From Chryseobacterium camelliae (GTDB lineage Bacteria > Bacteroidota > Bacteroidia > Flavobacteriales > Weeksellaceae): a stretch of 64,000 nucleotides of DNA. Below, piece by piece: positions 35,201 to 44,790 of the stretch. The notes beneath the pieces were generated by a model. That model was not told the origin of the DNA, did no database searches, and saw nothing but the letters and a program-made list of their open reading frames with translations. A program made the position numbers and the translations under genes. The stretch spans positions 2,170,001-2,234,000 of the forward strand of contig NZ_CP022986.1 in NCBI RefSeq assembly GCF_002770595.1. Direction: 5' to 3'. The stretch's first letter is position 1. Every line of letters starts with the position of its first letter.

Positions 35201-38200
35201 GTTCCTGTTCTGTATCTTAAAGTATACGTTGCTCCTGTTGCACTTAACCAAGAAACATTTGCTGATGCAGCTGTAACGTTAGATACTGTAATTGGCGATG
35301 GCGCCGCAGAAGTACAAGGCTGCAGATCGACGATCTTAACAGCGTAGTCCTCTATTTCACCATTGGTAATATTTACACAAGGATCATTGATGGTGCTGGT
35401 TGAAACAATCACTCTCATTCTCAGGGTTAGCGGACCATTATAAGAGGTTGCCGGAACTGTGAATGTATTGGTAATCGGTGTGGTTGTATTCGCCGTAGAC
35501 GAAAGCACTCTTTCCGATGTCTCGAAAATACCGTTTCTGTTAAAGTCAATCCACGCTCCTACAGCTAATGAAGATGTGGTAGTGGTTAACCATGATTTGC
35601 TTACTGAAATGGTATTGTTTGTTGAGCTGCGTACCAGGGTAACCAGGTTATTGGCATTCGCAGAATAGTTCGTGTAAGAGTTTGCCCCTGTCGTATTACT
35701 CATAACATATGAGTTGGTTGGGGTTATCATTACATTGGAAATATATCCGTTGCTGTTATTGCCTGATGTGATGGTACAGTAATTTACTGCCGGAGTGGTA
35801 AACTGCGTTGGTGTAGTATAGGTTCCGGTAGTACCTGAACATATATAAGCTACTCTAACTTCATACTGAGTCTGCTCAGTAAGGTTATTAATGGTATAAG
35901 AGTTTACTGTCAAAGGAACATTGGTCCATGCAGTAGCGCCTACTTGTCTGTACTGTAATATATAAGTTGCATTGGCAGCAGGATCCCACATTACATACGC
36001 TGATGTAGAGGTAATATTAGTTACCGTAAGATTTAATGGGGCGTTTGTTGAACATGCAATCGGTTGTACCAGCTTCACGGCATAGTCCTCAACTTCTCCG
36101 TATGTAAAGCTTGTACACATTACAGGCGAGTCGCTGAACTGCAGTACCACTCTCATTTTTGTCGTAGCAGGCCCGTTATACGCACCGGCAGGGACTGAGA
36201 ATGTTGCGGTAACTGGTGTTGTTGTACTGGCAGCAGAGTTCATCACCTGCTCTGAAGCTTCAAAAGTACCATTTCTGTTAAAGTCAATCCACACACCTAC
36301 TGCTTCACTATAATTTGTTCCTGTCCAGAATTTGGAAACGGAAACCGTATTGTTAGCAGAACCGATCACAAGATTAACCAATGCACTCGGCGTGTTTGAA
36401 TAATCTGTATAAGTACTTCCCTGAGAAGTGTTGCTCATTACTGCAGCACCGTTTGGAGTCACTGTTACATTGGAAATATACTCATCGGTAAAATTGCTGG
36501 ACTGCATTGTACAGTACGTTAAACCTAATGTAGTAAATGTAGTGGAGGCAGAGAAGTTCCCTGTAGTTCCTGAACATACATTAGCAACCTGTACTTCGTA
36601 TTGAACTCCGTCTGTAAGGCTGGTCAGTATAACAGAGTTTGTCGTTGCCGTTACCTGAGTCCATGTCGTACTTCCTGTCGGACGGTAACGTATGATGTAA
36701 GTAGCTCCGGCAGCAGCAGACCATGTCACTGTTGCCTGGGTCTGGGTAATTGCAGATACTGTAACTCCTGTAGGTGCAGCACTTGTACAGACAGCTAAAG
36801 CGGCTACTGTTGCATTACCTATGGCATAGAATACATTATTGATTGCACTTACTCTGATCTTAACGGTTGCTCCTACTGTAAGGGCACCAAATGTTAAGGT
36901 TTCATTTCCGTCATTGGCTGTGGAAGCTGACAGAACATTCCAGGTAAGTCCGTTATCAGTGGTGTAATCTATTTTAACGTTAGCAGCATTATAAGGTGCT
37001 GCGCTGGTATTCACAATATCCCAGGTTACATTGGTTGCGCCGTTATTGTATACGGTAGCAGTAGTAACTTTAAAAGGACCGTCATTGCCTACCACAATCT
37101 GCTGATTGGCAAACTGCGTCTGCTGCTGGCTAGCAATCGGGCTGTTATCACGCACCGTTATTCTGAAGTTCGTGGTTCTTGCTACGGTAGAAACAGATTC
37201 CCATCCGTTGTTAGAATTGTTTAAAACTCCGGCCAGTACAGAAGATAACTTAGGGAAATATCTTGTAGGACTTGTTGAAGGGGCAATGGATCTGAAAGTT
37301 GCACCGGTAGCAGTCGTTCCAAGGTTATTCTTATTAATGGTTACACTTGCATTATCCATTTCTTCCCACGTATACGTCATAGGATCATTTTCCGCATCGG
37401 TTGCCGAGGCGGTTAATACAAATGCAGTTCCTTTAGGAATAGTATAGGTAGGTAAAGCAGCAATTACCGGAGGGTTGTTGTTAACTGCCGTTTCAACATC
37501 ACACGTTTTACTGTTGAGGTTGGTCTGAACCTGAGCGATACTGGCTGCATGGAAATAAGGATCTGAGTGAGGCTGAACATCTGTGTTCGGACCGGTAATC
37601 CCCGCATATCCCATGATCGTTGAGCCGGATCCCGGTTCAACATTTACCCCTGTACCTTCAAGGTTATTGGAGAACGTATGGTTAGCTCCCAGCTGGTGGC
37701 CCATTTCATGAGCTACATAATCAATATCAAAATTATCACCCTGCGGAATTCCATCGGCAGGAGAAGTGTATCCCGAACCCTTTTGTGTAGCCGTACTACT
37801 GGCAGGGTCTATACATACACATCCGATACATCCTGCATTACCCCCTCCTCCGGAAGCACCGAATAAATGCCCGATATCATAATTGGCATTTCCGACATTT
37901 GCGGTAAGGGTCTGCTGAAGCTGTACATTCCAGTTGTTCATCTGAGCAGCTGGAGAATACGGATCGGAATTCGGGTCTGTATAAATAACACCCGGGAAGT
38001 TTTGTAAATTCAGGTGTAAAGCGAAATCTTTTTCGAAAACACCATTACATCTGGTAAGGGTAGCATTGATTGCCGTTAATGCTCCTGCAACCGTTCCGCC
38101 GAAATACTGGGTATATTCACCGGTTACCGACATCGCAAGACGCATGGTCCTGTATTTTTTATCGGACGATTTTGCAAAATCAGTAGTCTGGTTTGCAAAT

Positions 38201-38739
38201 GACTTTCCATTCTGATACAGCTTAGCTATTTCTTTTTTGGAAAGCGCATTTTCATTCATAGAACAAAGGAAGCCTTCTTTGCTTTTATCAGTTTTCGGAT
38301 GCACACCGTAAACTGTTTTGTCTTTGTCTACCGGCTCGATAAATTCATATCTCCCGTCCTTAATAATCATCGCCTGGAAGTCATTCGGAGCGAGACTGAA
38401 TCTCAGGTATTTGCTTGGATCATCAATCCCGGCACCTACGTAGGACCCCAATTGATACTGGTCTGCCAGTTCCTTTACGACAACCGGAAAGCTGTACACG
38501 GCAAACTTTTCTATTTTCCCATCTAAAGTTGGCAACGATATCGTCACCGCCTTAGCATTTCTGCCGGTCAGCTGTGCGTTTGCCAATTGAGATTTTAATA
38601 AGGAAATGTCCAAAGAGTAATAGCCCCTGATGTCGGAGTTCCCTCTTATTTTTTCTCCCCTGAATGTCGTCGGACTCCATTGTGCACTGGTAATCGCAAA
38701 CAGAAAGAGGAAAAAGAAAGAAGTAAAAATTTTCTTCAT
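32290..38739 (-). CDS. Reprolysin-like zinc metalloprotease with FN3-GEVED array and T9SS tail
   Basis: 2149 residues. Signal peptide (MKKIFTSFFFLFLFAITSAQ), a propeptide of ~180 residues, then a metzincin-type domain with the zinc motif HEMGHQLGANHTF and an adjacent Gly-rich segment. An Ig-like linker follows (IPKGTAFVLTASATDAENDP). The rest is seven FN3 domains and five GEVED domains in the order (FN3-GEVED) x4, FN3, FN3, FN3-GEVED, each GEVED unit ending GEVEDY or GEIEDY. The C-terminus (IYPNPVSSILNVKNI ... KKFIKE) is a type A T9SS sorting domain, so the enzyme is secreted or cell-surface attached. The next gene upstream is a shorter paralogue. The substrate is unknown. Confidence 0.93.
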   Translation of the reverse strand: MKKIFTSFFFLFLFAITSAQWSPTTFRGEKIRGNSDIRGYYSLDISLLKSQLANAQLTGRNAKAVTISLPTLDGKIEKFAVYSFPVVVKELADQYQLGSYVGAGIDDPSKYLRFSLAPNDFQAMIIKDGRYEFIEPVDKDKTVYGVHPKTDKSKEGFLCSMNENALSKKEIAKLYQNGKSFANQTTDFAKSSDKKYRTMRLAMSVTGEYTQYFGGTVAGALTAINATLTRCNGVFEKDFALHLNLQNFPGVIYTDPNSDPYSPAAQMNNWNVQLQQTLTANVGNANYDIGHLFGASGGGGNAGCIGCVCIDPASSTATQKGSGYTSPADGIPQGDNFDIDYVAHEMGHQLGANHTFSNNLEGTGVNVEPGSGSTIMGYAGITGPNTDVQPHSDPYFHAASIAQVQTNLNSKTCDVETAVNNNPPVIAALPTYTIPKGTAFVLTASATDAENDPMTYTWEEMDNASVTINKNNLGTTATGATFRSIAPSTSPTRYFPKLSSVLAGVLNNSNNGWESVSTVARTTNFRITVRDNSPIASQQQTQFANQQIVVGNDGPFKVTTATVYNNGATNVTWDIVNTSAAPYNAANVKIDYTTDNGLTWNVLSASTANDGNETLTFGALTVGATVKIRVSAINNVFYAIGNATVAALAVCTSAAPTGVTVSAITQTQATVTWSAAAGATYIIRYRPTGSTTWTQVTATTNSVILTSLTDGVQYEVQVANVCSGTTGNFSASTTFTTLGLTYCTMQSSNFTDEYISNVTVTPNGAAVMSNTSQGSTYTDYSNTPSALVNLVIGSANNTVSVSKFWTGTNYSEAVGVWIDFNRNGTFEASEQVMNSAASTTTPVTATFSVPAGAYNGPATTKMRVVLQFSDSPVMCTSFTYGEVEDYAVKLVQPIACSTNAPLNLTVTNITSTSAYVMWDPAANATYILQYRQVGATAWTNVPLTVNSYTINNLTEQTQYEVRVAYICSGTTGTYTTPTQFTTPAVNYCTITSGNNSNGYISNVMITPTNSYVMSNTTGANSYTNYSANANNLVTLVRSSTNNTISVSKSWLTTTTSSLAVGAWIDFNRNGIFETSERVLSSTANTTTPITNTFTVPATSYNGPLTLRMRVIVSTSTINDPCVNITNGEIEDYAVKIVDLQPCTSAAPSPITVSNVTAASANVSWLSATGATYTLRYRTGTGAWTTISPATNPYTIVNLNAQTTYEVQVATICSGTTGAWSTSVNFTTPASTYCNSGTATVTDAYINNITVSGTNTPAMSNNSGPSTYTDYSNDVTKTITLARNSTNNTLSVGRTILSGTYSTYAWIDFNGDGVFNNNPSTTAGGERIMNLGYSSTTPVTATFNVPANAYTGGNKVKMRVIVYYLTPTDACSPLTSNGEVEDYQVKFVDIQPCTTAPPTGIVMSNIAATTATVSWISSTGATYLVRWRTTNPVGAWNVSPAPINGNSYNITGLNEQTAYEVQVATICGGTQGTWSSSLPFTTTPITYCNMTGTGTTDFISNVTVTPVNLGIPAMTNTSVQTNYISYTTPSTLVTLDIGSTGNKLSVAKGWSGATQSDAVSAWIDFNRNGIFEASEQIMASASSTTTPVTALFNVPATAYNGPLTTTMRVVLKRSSAPVMCQVATNGEVEDYTVRLRPCSTATPGAPTFTVTHNTATVTWTGATNNITYLVQYRVSGTTAWTNVYASTLIGNIPLNITGLTPATTYDVQISAVCSNTAGTPTAIKTFTTRCDPTPPNVTISNVTATTAVVTWAPVAASSSYVLRYRVVGSTQWIDVTTIPTTPGNTYTLTNLSPYTTYEVQVANKCNGETTVNPYSNPKVFTTERTCELPPPGLTITNLTPTTATVVWDPFPGATYILRYRKVGIPSWTTVPVVTNTYTIQGLTELTQYEMQVANVCSGTPGTYTPPYFFTTPTVIYCQMSSSGSTGAYISKVTVTPNGKNQMENASAASNYTDYTGVPTKFIELIQGSANNQISIDKNLAGGAKAGVAVWIDFNRNGYFDINERILVSGPNADATVSGTFTVPADAFISLTDYKYVVMRVAMQKDGIPVNCTSFATGEVEDYTVRISKLPVPNPLDQTQIMIYPNPVSSILNVKNISKKANYKIYSAAGQLISNGIILNNKIDVSKLINGVYVIDIDDNGTTAQKKFIKE
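32530..36795 (-). repeat. Tandem FN3-GEVED coding repeats
   Basis: The C-terminal two thirds of the large protease consists of repeat units of roughly 230-240 residues, each opening with Cys-x-x-x-x-P and containing ATVTW, YEVQVA, a YC near the FN3/GEVED junction, WIDFNRNG and GEVEDY. Four units are complete pairs in a row, two are FN3 only, and the last is a pair. The nucleotide repeats are diverged, so this is old duplication, not a recent slip. Confidence 0.85.
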
Positions 38740-38766
38740 AACTTTCTCAATATTATATTAATCGTA

Positions 38767-38774
38767 CAAATCTA
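38767..38774 (-). promoter_or_regulatory. Putative -7 box of the 2149-aa protease gene
   Basis: TAGATTTG on the reverse strand fits TAnnTTTG, 27 bases before the start codon. The -33 element is not clear. Confidence 0.4.
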
Positions 38775-38858
38775 ATCATTTTTTATTAATATCACATGAG
38801 TTCAAGTATTTTTTTTATATAAAACTAATGATAACGTATTTTCCATTCAAAATAAAAA

Positions 38859-38881
38859 ATCCCCGGTTGAAAGCCGGGGAT
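38859..38881 (-). terminator. Terminator of the 992-aa metalloprotease gene
   Basis: ATCCCCGG and CCGGGGAT form an 8-bp stem around a 7-base loop, followed on the reverse strand by TTTTTTATTTT. Confidence 0.85.
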
Positions 38882-38901
38882 CAGTTACCTTGATGAAGGA
38901 T

Positions 38902-41880
38902 TTATTTTTTAATGAACTTAGATTTGAAAAGATCCTTGTCCTTATCTTGAATTGAAATTATGTATCCGCCTTTAATCAGCTCAGCAACATTAATTTTTCC
39001 TCCATTAATGGTTCCTTGTTGGATGAGTTGTCCTGTAGCACTATATATTTTAAAGGTAGCCTTATCTGAAACCTTAGTAACATTGAGTACATCAGAAGCA
39101 GGGTTAGGATAAATGTTGATTCCATTATTTACACTTACTTCAGATGTTGCAAGCGTACTGGCTATAACTACATTATAATCTTCAGCCTCACCATAACCGA
39201 TTGCACCACAACCTGCATATGTTGCACCTAGAGATCCGCCAACCTGAGACAACCCTCCATAGAATAAGATAACCCTCATTCTTAAAGGCTGATTGGTAAT
39301 AGTTGTAGAAGGTATCGTAAATGTCCCAGTAATTGGTCCTGTAGGAAGATTTACCGGATAATTAAATATTCTTTCTGAAGCCTCAAATACACCGTTTTTA
39401 TTGTAATCAATGAAAACAGCAGCAGTATCATAGTCAGCATTTGTTATAGTCATTGAGAATGTATACGTGCTATTTGCAGTAAGATTTGGTTGAAGTGCAG
39501 TATTGCCTGTATAATCCGAATAGGCAGATGGCCCGGATGAATTGGTCATCAACACTGTTCCAGTATTGCTGGTCAAAGTTACATTAGAGATATATTCATA
39601 TTGTGGTGCACTGTTGGTAACAGCAACTGTACAATATGTAGGGTTAAGCGTTGAGAAAATAGTACTTGCTGAAAAAGATCCCTGAGTTCCACAAACCGAA
39701 GCTACCTGTACTTCATATGATGCATTAGAAATAATATTGGTGAGATTTACAGTTGTGGCAGTTGAGGTGGTTTGCTGCCATGTGGTATCCGAAGTTCTCT
39801 TATATCGGATAACATAAGAAGTTGCTCCGCTCACAGGCGCCCAGTTTACAGTTCCTCCGGTGTTGGTTATATTATCAACATACACTCCGGTAACTGCATT
39901 TCCGCAACCTACCTGAGTGGTTACCATTACTTTTTTTACCGCATAAAATACATTTCCGATGGAGGAAACTCTTACTACTACAAATTGTCCGTTTAACGAA
40001 GCCGGCATGTTAATGCTTTCTGTTCCGTCGTTGGCAGTAGTGGCAGTAATGGTCGTCCAGTTCACGCCATTATCTGTTGAATAATCAAGTTTAACATTAG
40101 CGGAATTGTAAGGTGCGGCACTGGTATTGGCTACATCCCATGTTAAGGTACTGCTTGCGTTCGAATATAAATAGTTACCTGAGCTTATTCTGAACGGCCC
40201 ATCCCCGCCAACGGTAATATTCTGCTCTGCAAACTGAGTCTGCTGCTGTGTGGATGTAGCATTGTTATCTCTTACAGTAACAGCAAACTTCATATTTCTA
40301 GCGACCTGAGGAACAGACTCCCAGGTATTCAGGGAATTATTCAAAACACCTGCTATAACAGAAGATAATTTAGGAAAATACCTCATTGGGCTGGTTGTTG
40401 GCGCTATAGACCTGAATGCAGCTCCATATGTTGTGGTCCCAATATTATTTTTATTGATGGTCTGTGCAGCGGTAAGGCCACTGTCCACTTGTTCCCATGT
40501 ATAGGTAAGCGGGTCATTCTCGGCATCTGTGGCAGAAGCCGTTAATACAAATGCGGTTCCTTTGGGAATTGTATATGATGGCAATGCTGCAATTACAGGA
40601 GGATTATTTGTTATAGTTGTTTCAACATCACAGCTCTTAACATTCAGGTTATTCTGAACCTGGCTGATGCTTGCCTTATGAAAATAGGCATCAGAATTTG
40701 CCTGGACATCTGTATTCGCTCCGGTAATACCAGCATACCCCATAATGGTAGATCCTGAGCCTGGTTCAACATTAACCCCAGACCCTTCAATTGCATGAGA
40801 AAATGTGTGATTTGCTCCTAACTGATGGCCCAGTTCATGGGCAACATAATCAATATCAAAGGTATCTCCCTGAGGGATTGCATTTGCAGGAGAAGTATAG
40901 CCTGATCCTTTACCCTTGGGTACTGCTGTAGAAGGGTTTATACAAACACATCCAATGCATCCTGCATTTCCTCCGCCTCCGGAAGCGCCAAATAAATGTC
41001 CAATGTCATAGTTGGCATTTCCAACCAAACTTGTCAGTGTATTCTGCAATTCCAGGTTCCACGCTCCTGCAGCTCCTGTATCTGCATCAGAATATGGGTC
41101 TGAAGCAGCGTCCGTAAATATGATATTAGCATAATTCTGCAAATTCAGGTGCAGTGCAAAATCTTTCTCGAAAACACCATTTACTCTTGTCATTGTGGCG
41201 TTAATCGCTGCTAAAGCACCTGCAACGGTACCTCCGTGAAAAGTCGTATATTCTCCGGTAACAGACATAACCAGGCGCATGGTCCTGTACTTCTTATCAG
41301 ACATCTTGGAAAAGTCGGTCGGCTGGTTACTGAAAGACTGGCCCTTTTGAAGAAGCTCTTCTATCTGTTCTTTGGCAGCAGGACTTTCATCTGTACTACA
41401 GATAAAGCTTTTTCCACCGGTAGGTTTTGATTTAGCATGAACTTCGTAAATTGTTTTGTCAGCATTAGACGGTTCAATAAATTCATATTCACCTCCCCTG
41501 ATGATCATAGACTGAAGATTATTTGGCGATACTGAAAATCGCAAAAACTTTGCAGGGTCATCGATACCGACTCCTACATAAGATCCCAGGTGATATTGAT
41601 CTGCCAGTTCTTTAACTACAACAGGAAAACTGTAGACTGCAAAACGCTCCATTTTCCCTCGCATCGTTGGCAACGAGATTTCAACAGCTTTTGCATTGGG
41701 CCCGGTTTCCTGAGCACGCTCAAGTTGCGACCTAATCATATTCAGATCCAACTTGTAATAAACATTGTTTGCAAGAGAAACCTCTGAGGTGTTCCTCTTA
41801 GCCGCAGCTGCAGGCGTCCACTGAGCAAGCGCACTACTGCCTATGAGGCTACACAATAAACCAGTAATAAGTTTTTTCAT
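38902..41880 (-). CDS. Reprolysin-like zinc metalloprotease, short paralogue with T9SS tail
   Basis: 992 residues. Same architecture as the larger neighbour but with one FN3 and one GEVED domain: signal peptide (to about residue 19, SSALAQ), propeptide, metzincin domain with HELGHQLGANHTF, Ig-like linker (IPKGTAFVLTASATDAENDP, identical in both proteins), FN3 (GTVNWAPVSGATSYVIRYK), GEVED (VFIDYNKNG ... GYGEAEDYNV) and a type A T9SS sorting tail (INIYPNPASDVLNVTKV). The first ~650 residues are highly similar to the larger protein, so they derive from a tandem duplication. Each has its own promoter and terminator. Confidence 0.93.
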   Translation of the reverse strand: MKKLITGLLCSLIGSSALAQWTPAAAAKRNTSEVSLANNVYYKLDLNMIRSQLERAQETGPNAKAVEISLPTMRGKMERFAVYSFPVVVKELADQYHLGSYVGVGIDDPAKFLRFSVSPNNLQSMIIRGGEYEFIEPSNADKTIYEVHAKSKPTGGKSFICSTDESPAAKEQIEELLQKGQSFSNQPTDFSKMSDKKYRTMRLVMSVTGEYTTFHGGTVAGALAAINATMTRVNGVFEKDFALHLNLQNYANIIFTDAASDPYSDADTGAAGAWNLELQNTLTSLVGNANYDIGHLFGASGGGGNAGCIGCVCINPSTAVPKGKGSGYTSPANAIPQGDTFDIDYVAHELGHQLGANHTFSHAIEGSGVNVEPGSGSTIMGYAGITGANTDVQANSDAYFHKASISQVQNNLNVKSCDVETTITNNPPVIAALPSYTIPKGTAFVLTASATDAENDPLTYTWEQVDSGLTAAQTINKNNIGTTTYGAAFRSIAPTTSPMRYFPKLSSVIAGVLNNSLNTWESVPQVARNMKFAVTVRDNNATSTQQQTQFAEQNITVGGDGPFRISSGNYLYSNASSTLTWDVANTSAAPYNSANVKLDYSTDNGVNWTTITATTANDGTESINMPASLNGQFVVVRVSSIGNVFYAVKKVMVTTQVGCGNAVTGVYVDNITNTGGTVNWAPVSGATSYVIRYKRTSDTTWQQTTSTATTVNLTNIISNASYEVQVASVCGTQGSFSASTIFSTLNPTYCTVAVTNSAPQYEYISNVTLTSNTGTVLMTNSSGPSAYSDYTGNTALQPNLTANSTYTFSMTITNADYDTAAVFIDYNKNGVFEASERIFNYPVNLPTGPITGTFTIPSTTITNQPLRMRVILFYGGLSQVGGSLGATYAGCGAIGYGEAEDYNVVIASTLATSEVSVNNGINIYPNPASDVLNVTKVSDKATFKIYSATGQLIQQGTINGGKINVAELIKGGYIISIQDKDKDLFKSKFIKK

Positions 41881-41920
41881 TTAAATTTTTATGAATTATT
41901 TATGAATTGTTTTATAACTT

Positions 41921-41950
41921 CAAATATAAATATTTATGATTTGTTATCAA
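41921..41950 (-). promoter_or_regulatory. Putative promoter of the 992-aa protease gene
   Basis: On the reverse strand TTG (41948-41950) lies 19 bases before TATATTTG (41921-41928), an exact match to the TTG/TAnnTTTG consensus. The start codon is 40 bases further on. The remaining ~230 bases to 42176 hold no gene. Confidence 0.65.
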
Positions 41951-42176
41951 GAATAAAATCAGACATATTATGTTAAACTTTAAATTATGTTTAAGATTAT
42001 AACAAATATATTTGATCCGCATCAAACAATTATAATAAATAATAGCTAAAAATCATTACGTTTCATGAAGTGATAAAAAAAGGATTTTCCTCAGAAAACC
42101 AGAATGTGTTAATATGAAAAAAGCTTATTAAACCGGAAAACGGATATCAGATTTGATCTACAGTTAAGATTAATCT

Positions 42177-42848
42177 TTAAAACTTATACGCAATATTCCA
42201 GGCAAACCCCATGGTAAATTTGGAGGAGCTTTTCCCGAAACCCGGGACAATCATCGGCTGGATATCATCCTGTTTGGTCGTATAGGCCAGGTATTTAGGC
42301 TGAAGGTTTACGTCAATATAAAAATTGGATTCAAAAAGCTGTACGCGGCCGCCTAAAACGCCTTCCAGCCAAAATGAGGACTGGGTTGAAGAAGGGAAAG
42401 CTACAGAAGAATTACTCCCTCCAAATCCTCTTACCGGTACGGCCATATATTCCTGGGTATAGAAAGACCCGGCGAGTTTTCCTCCGGCATAAAATCCGTT
42501 GAAGGGATTCTCACTATCCTTGGCCAGCATGTAAAATGCACCCAACTTAACGAACGGTCCACTGGCTTTACCGTCATAGCTGTTTTTATTATAGACATTG
42601 GATTCAAACCCGGCTTCAGCAACGGCATGGATGTCTCCCTTCACTCGTGATGAAATAAATCCCTGATATACTTTCCGGTCTGAAAAGAAAGAAACGCCGG
42701 CATTCAGAAGATCAAAGCCCACCATGAAATTCGGTTCATACTTCCATTTTGCCTTTTCTGTTTTCACAGTATCGGTCTGTTTATTTTGCGACAGGCAAAA
42801 TAAACTCAGGGTACTAAAAAAGAAGGTAAAGATTAGTTTTGTCTTCAT
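42177..42848 (-). CDS. DUF6048 family outer-membrane-like protein
   Basis: 223 residues with a signal peptide (LIFTFFFSTLSLFCLSQ). The mature part alternates short hydrophobic strands (NFMVGFDLLNAGVSFF, FVKLGAFYMLAKD) and ends in FAWNIAYKF, a terminal Phe typical of outer membrane barrels. Its position directly after a DUF6452 gene and near rlmD matches the flavobacterial DUF6048 gene, so the family name relies partly on synteny. It overlaps the upstream gene by 35 bases and is probably translated from the same message. Function unknown. Confidence 0.8.
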   Translation of the reverse strand: MKTKLIFTFFFSTLSLFCLSQNKQTDTVKTEKAKWKYEPNFMVGFDLLNAGVSFFSDRKVYQGFISSRVKGDIHAVAEAGFESNVYNKNSYDGKASGPFVKLGAFYMLAKDSENPFNGFYAGGKLAGSFYTQEYMAVPVRGFGGSNSSVAFPSSTQSSFWLEGVLGGRVQLFESNFYIDVNLQPKYLAYTTKQDDIQPMIVPGFGKSSSKFTMGFAWNIAYKF

Positions 42849-43290
42849 TCTCTATAAAATTTTGACCGGCTTCAAGCTTCACTACCGGATTGGTATTGGT
42901 TAATTGTGCGTCCAGGTTTTCGTAGTTCTTTTTGATTCCGCAGCCGGGCGATACATAAGTGGATTTGGTCGTATAACTCACCCTTACTTTGGATTCTGCC
43001 CCTTTATCCGATAACCTGAAATAGACATCTGTATACGGAGCATCATCAACCCTCAGAGGAATCAGCCGGGAATTGATATTAGTCTGTTTTCCCAGCTGTA
43101 CTTTACCCGATCCGTAATCAACTGCCACATACAGCGAATCCAGTGTTCTTGGCAGACCTGTACTTTCTCTTTTAAAGGATACTTTCATTCTTGGGGTACC
43201 CTCCCCGCTTTCACAGATATCATCATCCCCTCCACAGGAAAAAACCAGGCCGAGGATAAGGGTCAACAGAAAAATTTTAAGGTATTTCAT
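42814..43290 (-). CDS. DUF6452 family lipoprotein
   Basis: 158 residues. A lipoprotein signal (ILLTLILGLVFSC) puts the lipidated Cys at about residue 19, followed by GGDDD. The body is beta-rich with two further Cys (DICESGEG, SPGCGIKKNYE). Position between rlmD and the DUF6048 gene matches the DUF6452 family. It is probably anchored at the outer membrane. Role unknown; the overlap with the DUF6048 gene suggests a joint function in the envelope. Confidence 0.8.
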   Translation of the reverse strand: MKYLKIFLLTLILGLVFSCGGDDDICESGEGTPRMKVSFKRESTGLPRTLDSLYVAVDYGSGKVQLGKQTNINSRLIPLRVDDAPYTDVYFRLSDKGAESKVRVSYTTKSTYVSPGCGIKKNYENLDAQLTNTNPVVKLEAGQNFIENEDKTNLYLLF

Positions 43291-43320
43291 AGGTATAGGA
43301 TGGGTTCAAATTTACATCTG

Positions 43321-44733
43321 TTATTTTTTGATCAGCAAAGCAATATTCTCCACATGATGGGTTTGCGGGAACATGTCTACCGGTAAAATCTTTACTACGG
43401 TATATTGTTCTTTCATCAGGGCAAGATCCCTTGCCTGCGTTGCGGAATTACAGCTTACATAAACCACTTTATCCGGCGAAAGCTTTAATATCTGCTCTAC
43501 CACCTTCTGATGCATACCGTCTCTCGGCGGATCGGTAATCAGGACATCTGCTTTCGGGTGGGTAGCAAGGAATTCATCATTGAAAACATCCTTCATATCT
43601 CCGCAATAGAATGTACAGTTGGTAAGGCCATTCAGTTCTGCATGCTCAACGGCTGCATCAATCGCTTCCTGCACGGATTCTATTCCGATCACCTGCTTGG
43701 CTTTTCTGGCAACATACTGGGCAATGGTTCCGGTACCGGTGTAAAGGTCATAGACCACTTCATCACCTTTCAGGTCTGCAAACTCCAATGTTTTACGGTA
43801 GAGTTCCAGAGCCTGTTTGTAATTGGTCTGAAAGAAAGATTTCGGGCCAATCTTAAACCTGAGACCATCCATCTCTTCCATTAAGAAACCTTCTCCGTGA
43901 TAGATATGGATATCAAGATCGTAAATGGAATCATTCGGTTTTGGATTGATGGCATACACTAATGTTTTGATCTGAGGGAAAGTTTCCAGCAGGAATTCAA
44001 AAAGCTTTTCCCTGTTTTCCTTTTCTTCCCTGTACAGTTGGAAAAGCACCATCCATTCCCCGGCAGAGCTCTGCCTCATCATCAGGGTGCGCAGAAAGCC
44101 TTCATGGTTCCTTACATCGAAGAAATCCAGTCCGTTATTGCTGGCATATTCCCTTACAGCCAATCGGATCGTATTGGAAGGATCTTCCTGAAGAAAACAC
44201 TCTTTCAGGTCCAGGATTTTGCTCCACATCCCGGGGATATGAAAACCAAGCGCATCCCTGCTGCCGAAATTCTCTTCAGAACTGATCTCATACTGGGTAA
44301 GCCATCTCGCATTGGAAAAGGAGAATTCCATTTTATTCCTGTAGTAATATTCTTCTGCAGAACCGAGAATAGGAACGGTTTCAAAATCATCGATCCCCCC
44401 GATTCTCTTGATATTGTTATATACTTCCTCCTGCTTGAAGTCCAGCTGCTTTTCATAGCTCATGTTCTGCCATTTGCAGCCTCCGCAAACGCCAAAGTGA
44501 ATGCATTTGGGATCTACCCTGTAAGGCGATTTTTCCAGGATATCCACAGCTTCAGCTTCATAATATTTGGACTTTGATTTTTTCACCCTTGCATTAACCA
44601 CATCTCCCGGGATTGCGCCGGATACCAATACGGTTTTCCCGTCCTCCGTCTTTCCGATGGCTACTCCTTTTGCTCCTGCATTTAAAAGCTTTATATTTTC
44701 GAGGATAATATTCCTGTTTTTCTTCTTTTTCAT
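43321..44733 (-). CDS. rlmD: 23S rRNA (uracil-5-)-methyltransferase, RlmD family
   Basis: 470 residues from the ATG at 44733 (MKKKKNRNIILENIKLLN). An N-terminal TRAM domain is followed by an iron-sulfur cluster motif (CIHFGVCGGCKWQNM), then the SAM-dependent methyltransferase domain with LYTGTGTIAQYVARK, ITDPPRDGMH and the catalytic Cys in VVYVSCNSATQARDL. It makes m5U in 23S rRNA (position 1939 in E. coli for RlmD). An in-frame start 51 bases upstream would add a tail that does not fit the family. Confidence 0.92.
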   Translation of the reverse strand: MKKKKNRNIILENIKLLNAGAKGVAIGKTEDGKTVLVSGAIPGDVVNARVKKSKSKYYEAEAVDILEKSPYRVDPKCIHFGVCGGCKWQNMSYEKQLDFKQEEVYNNIKRIGGIDDFETVPILGSAEEYYYRNKMEFSFSNARWLTQYEISSEENFGSRDALGFHIPGMWSKILDLKECFLQEDPSNTIRLAVREYASNNGLDFFDVRNHEGFLRTLMMRQSSAGEWMVLFQLYREEKENREKLFEFLLETFPQIKTLVYAINPKPNDSIYDLDIHIYHGEGFLMEEMDGLRFKIGPKSFFQTNYKQALELYRKTLEFADLKGDEVVYDLYTGTGTIAQYVARKAKQVIGIESVQEAIDAAVEHAELNGLTNCTFYCGDMKDVFNDEFLATHPKADVLITDPPRDGMHQKVVEQILKLSPDKVVYVSCNSATQARDLALMKEQYTVVKILPVDMFPQTHHVENIALLIKK

Positions 44734-44790
44734 TCTGATATTTATAACGATGAAACCTCCCGGCTTCGCATTGCAAAAATACAATAAAAA

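Noticed and set aside
32290..41880. Forward-strand reading frames within the metalloprotease genes
   Set aside because: They are shadows of the Thr/Val-rich repeats on the reverse strand.
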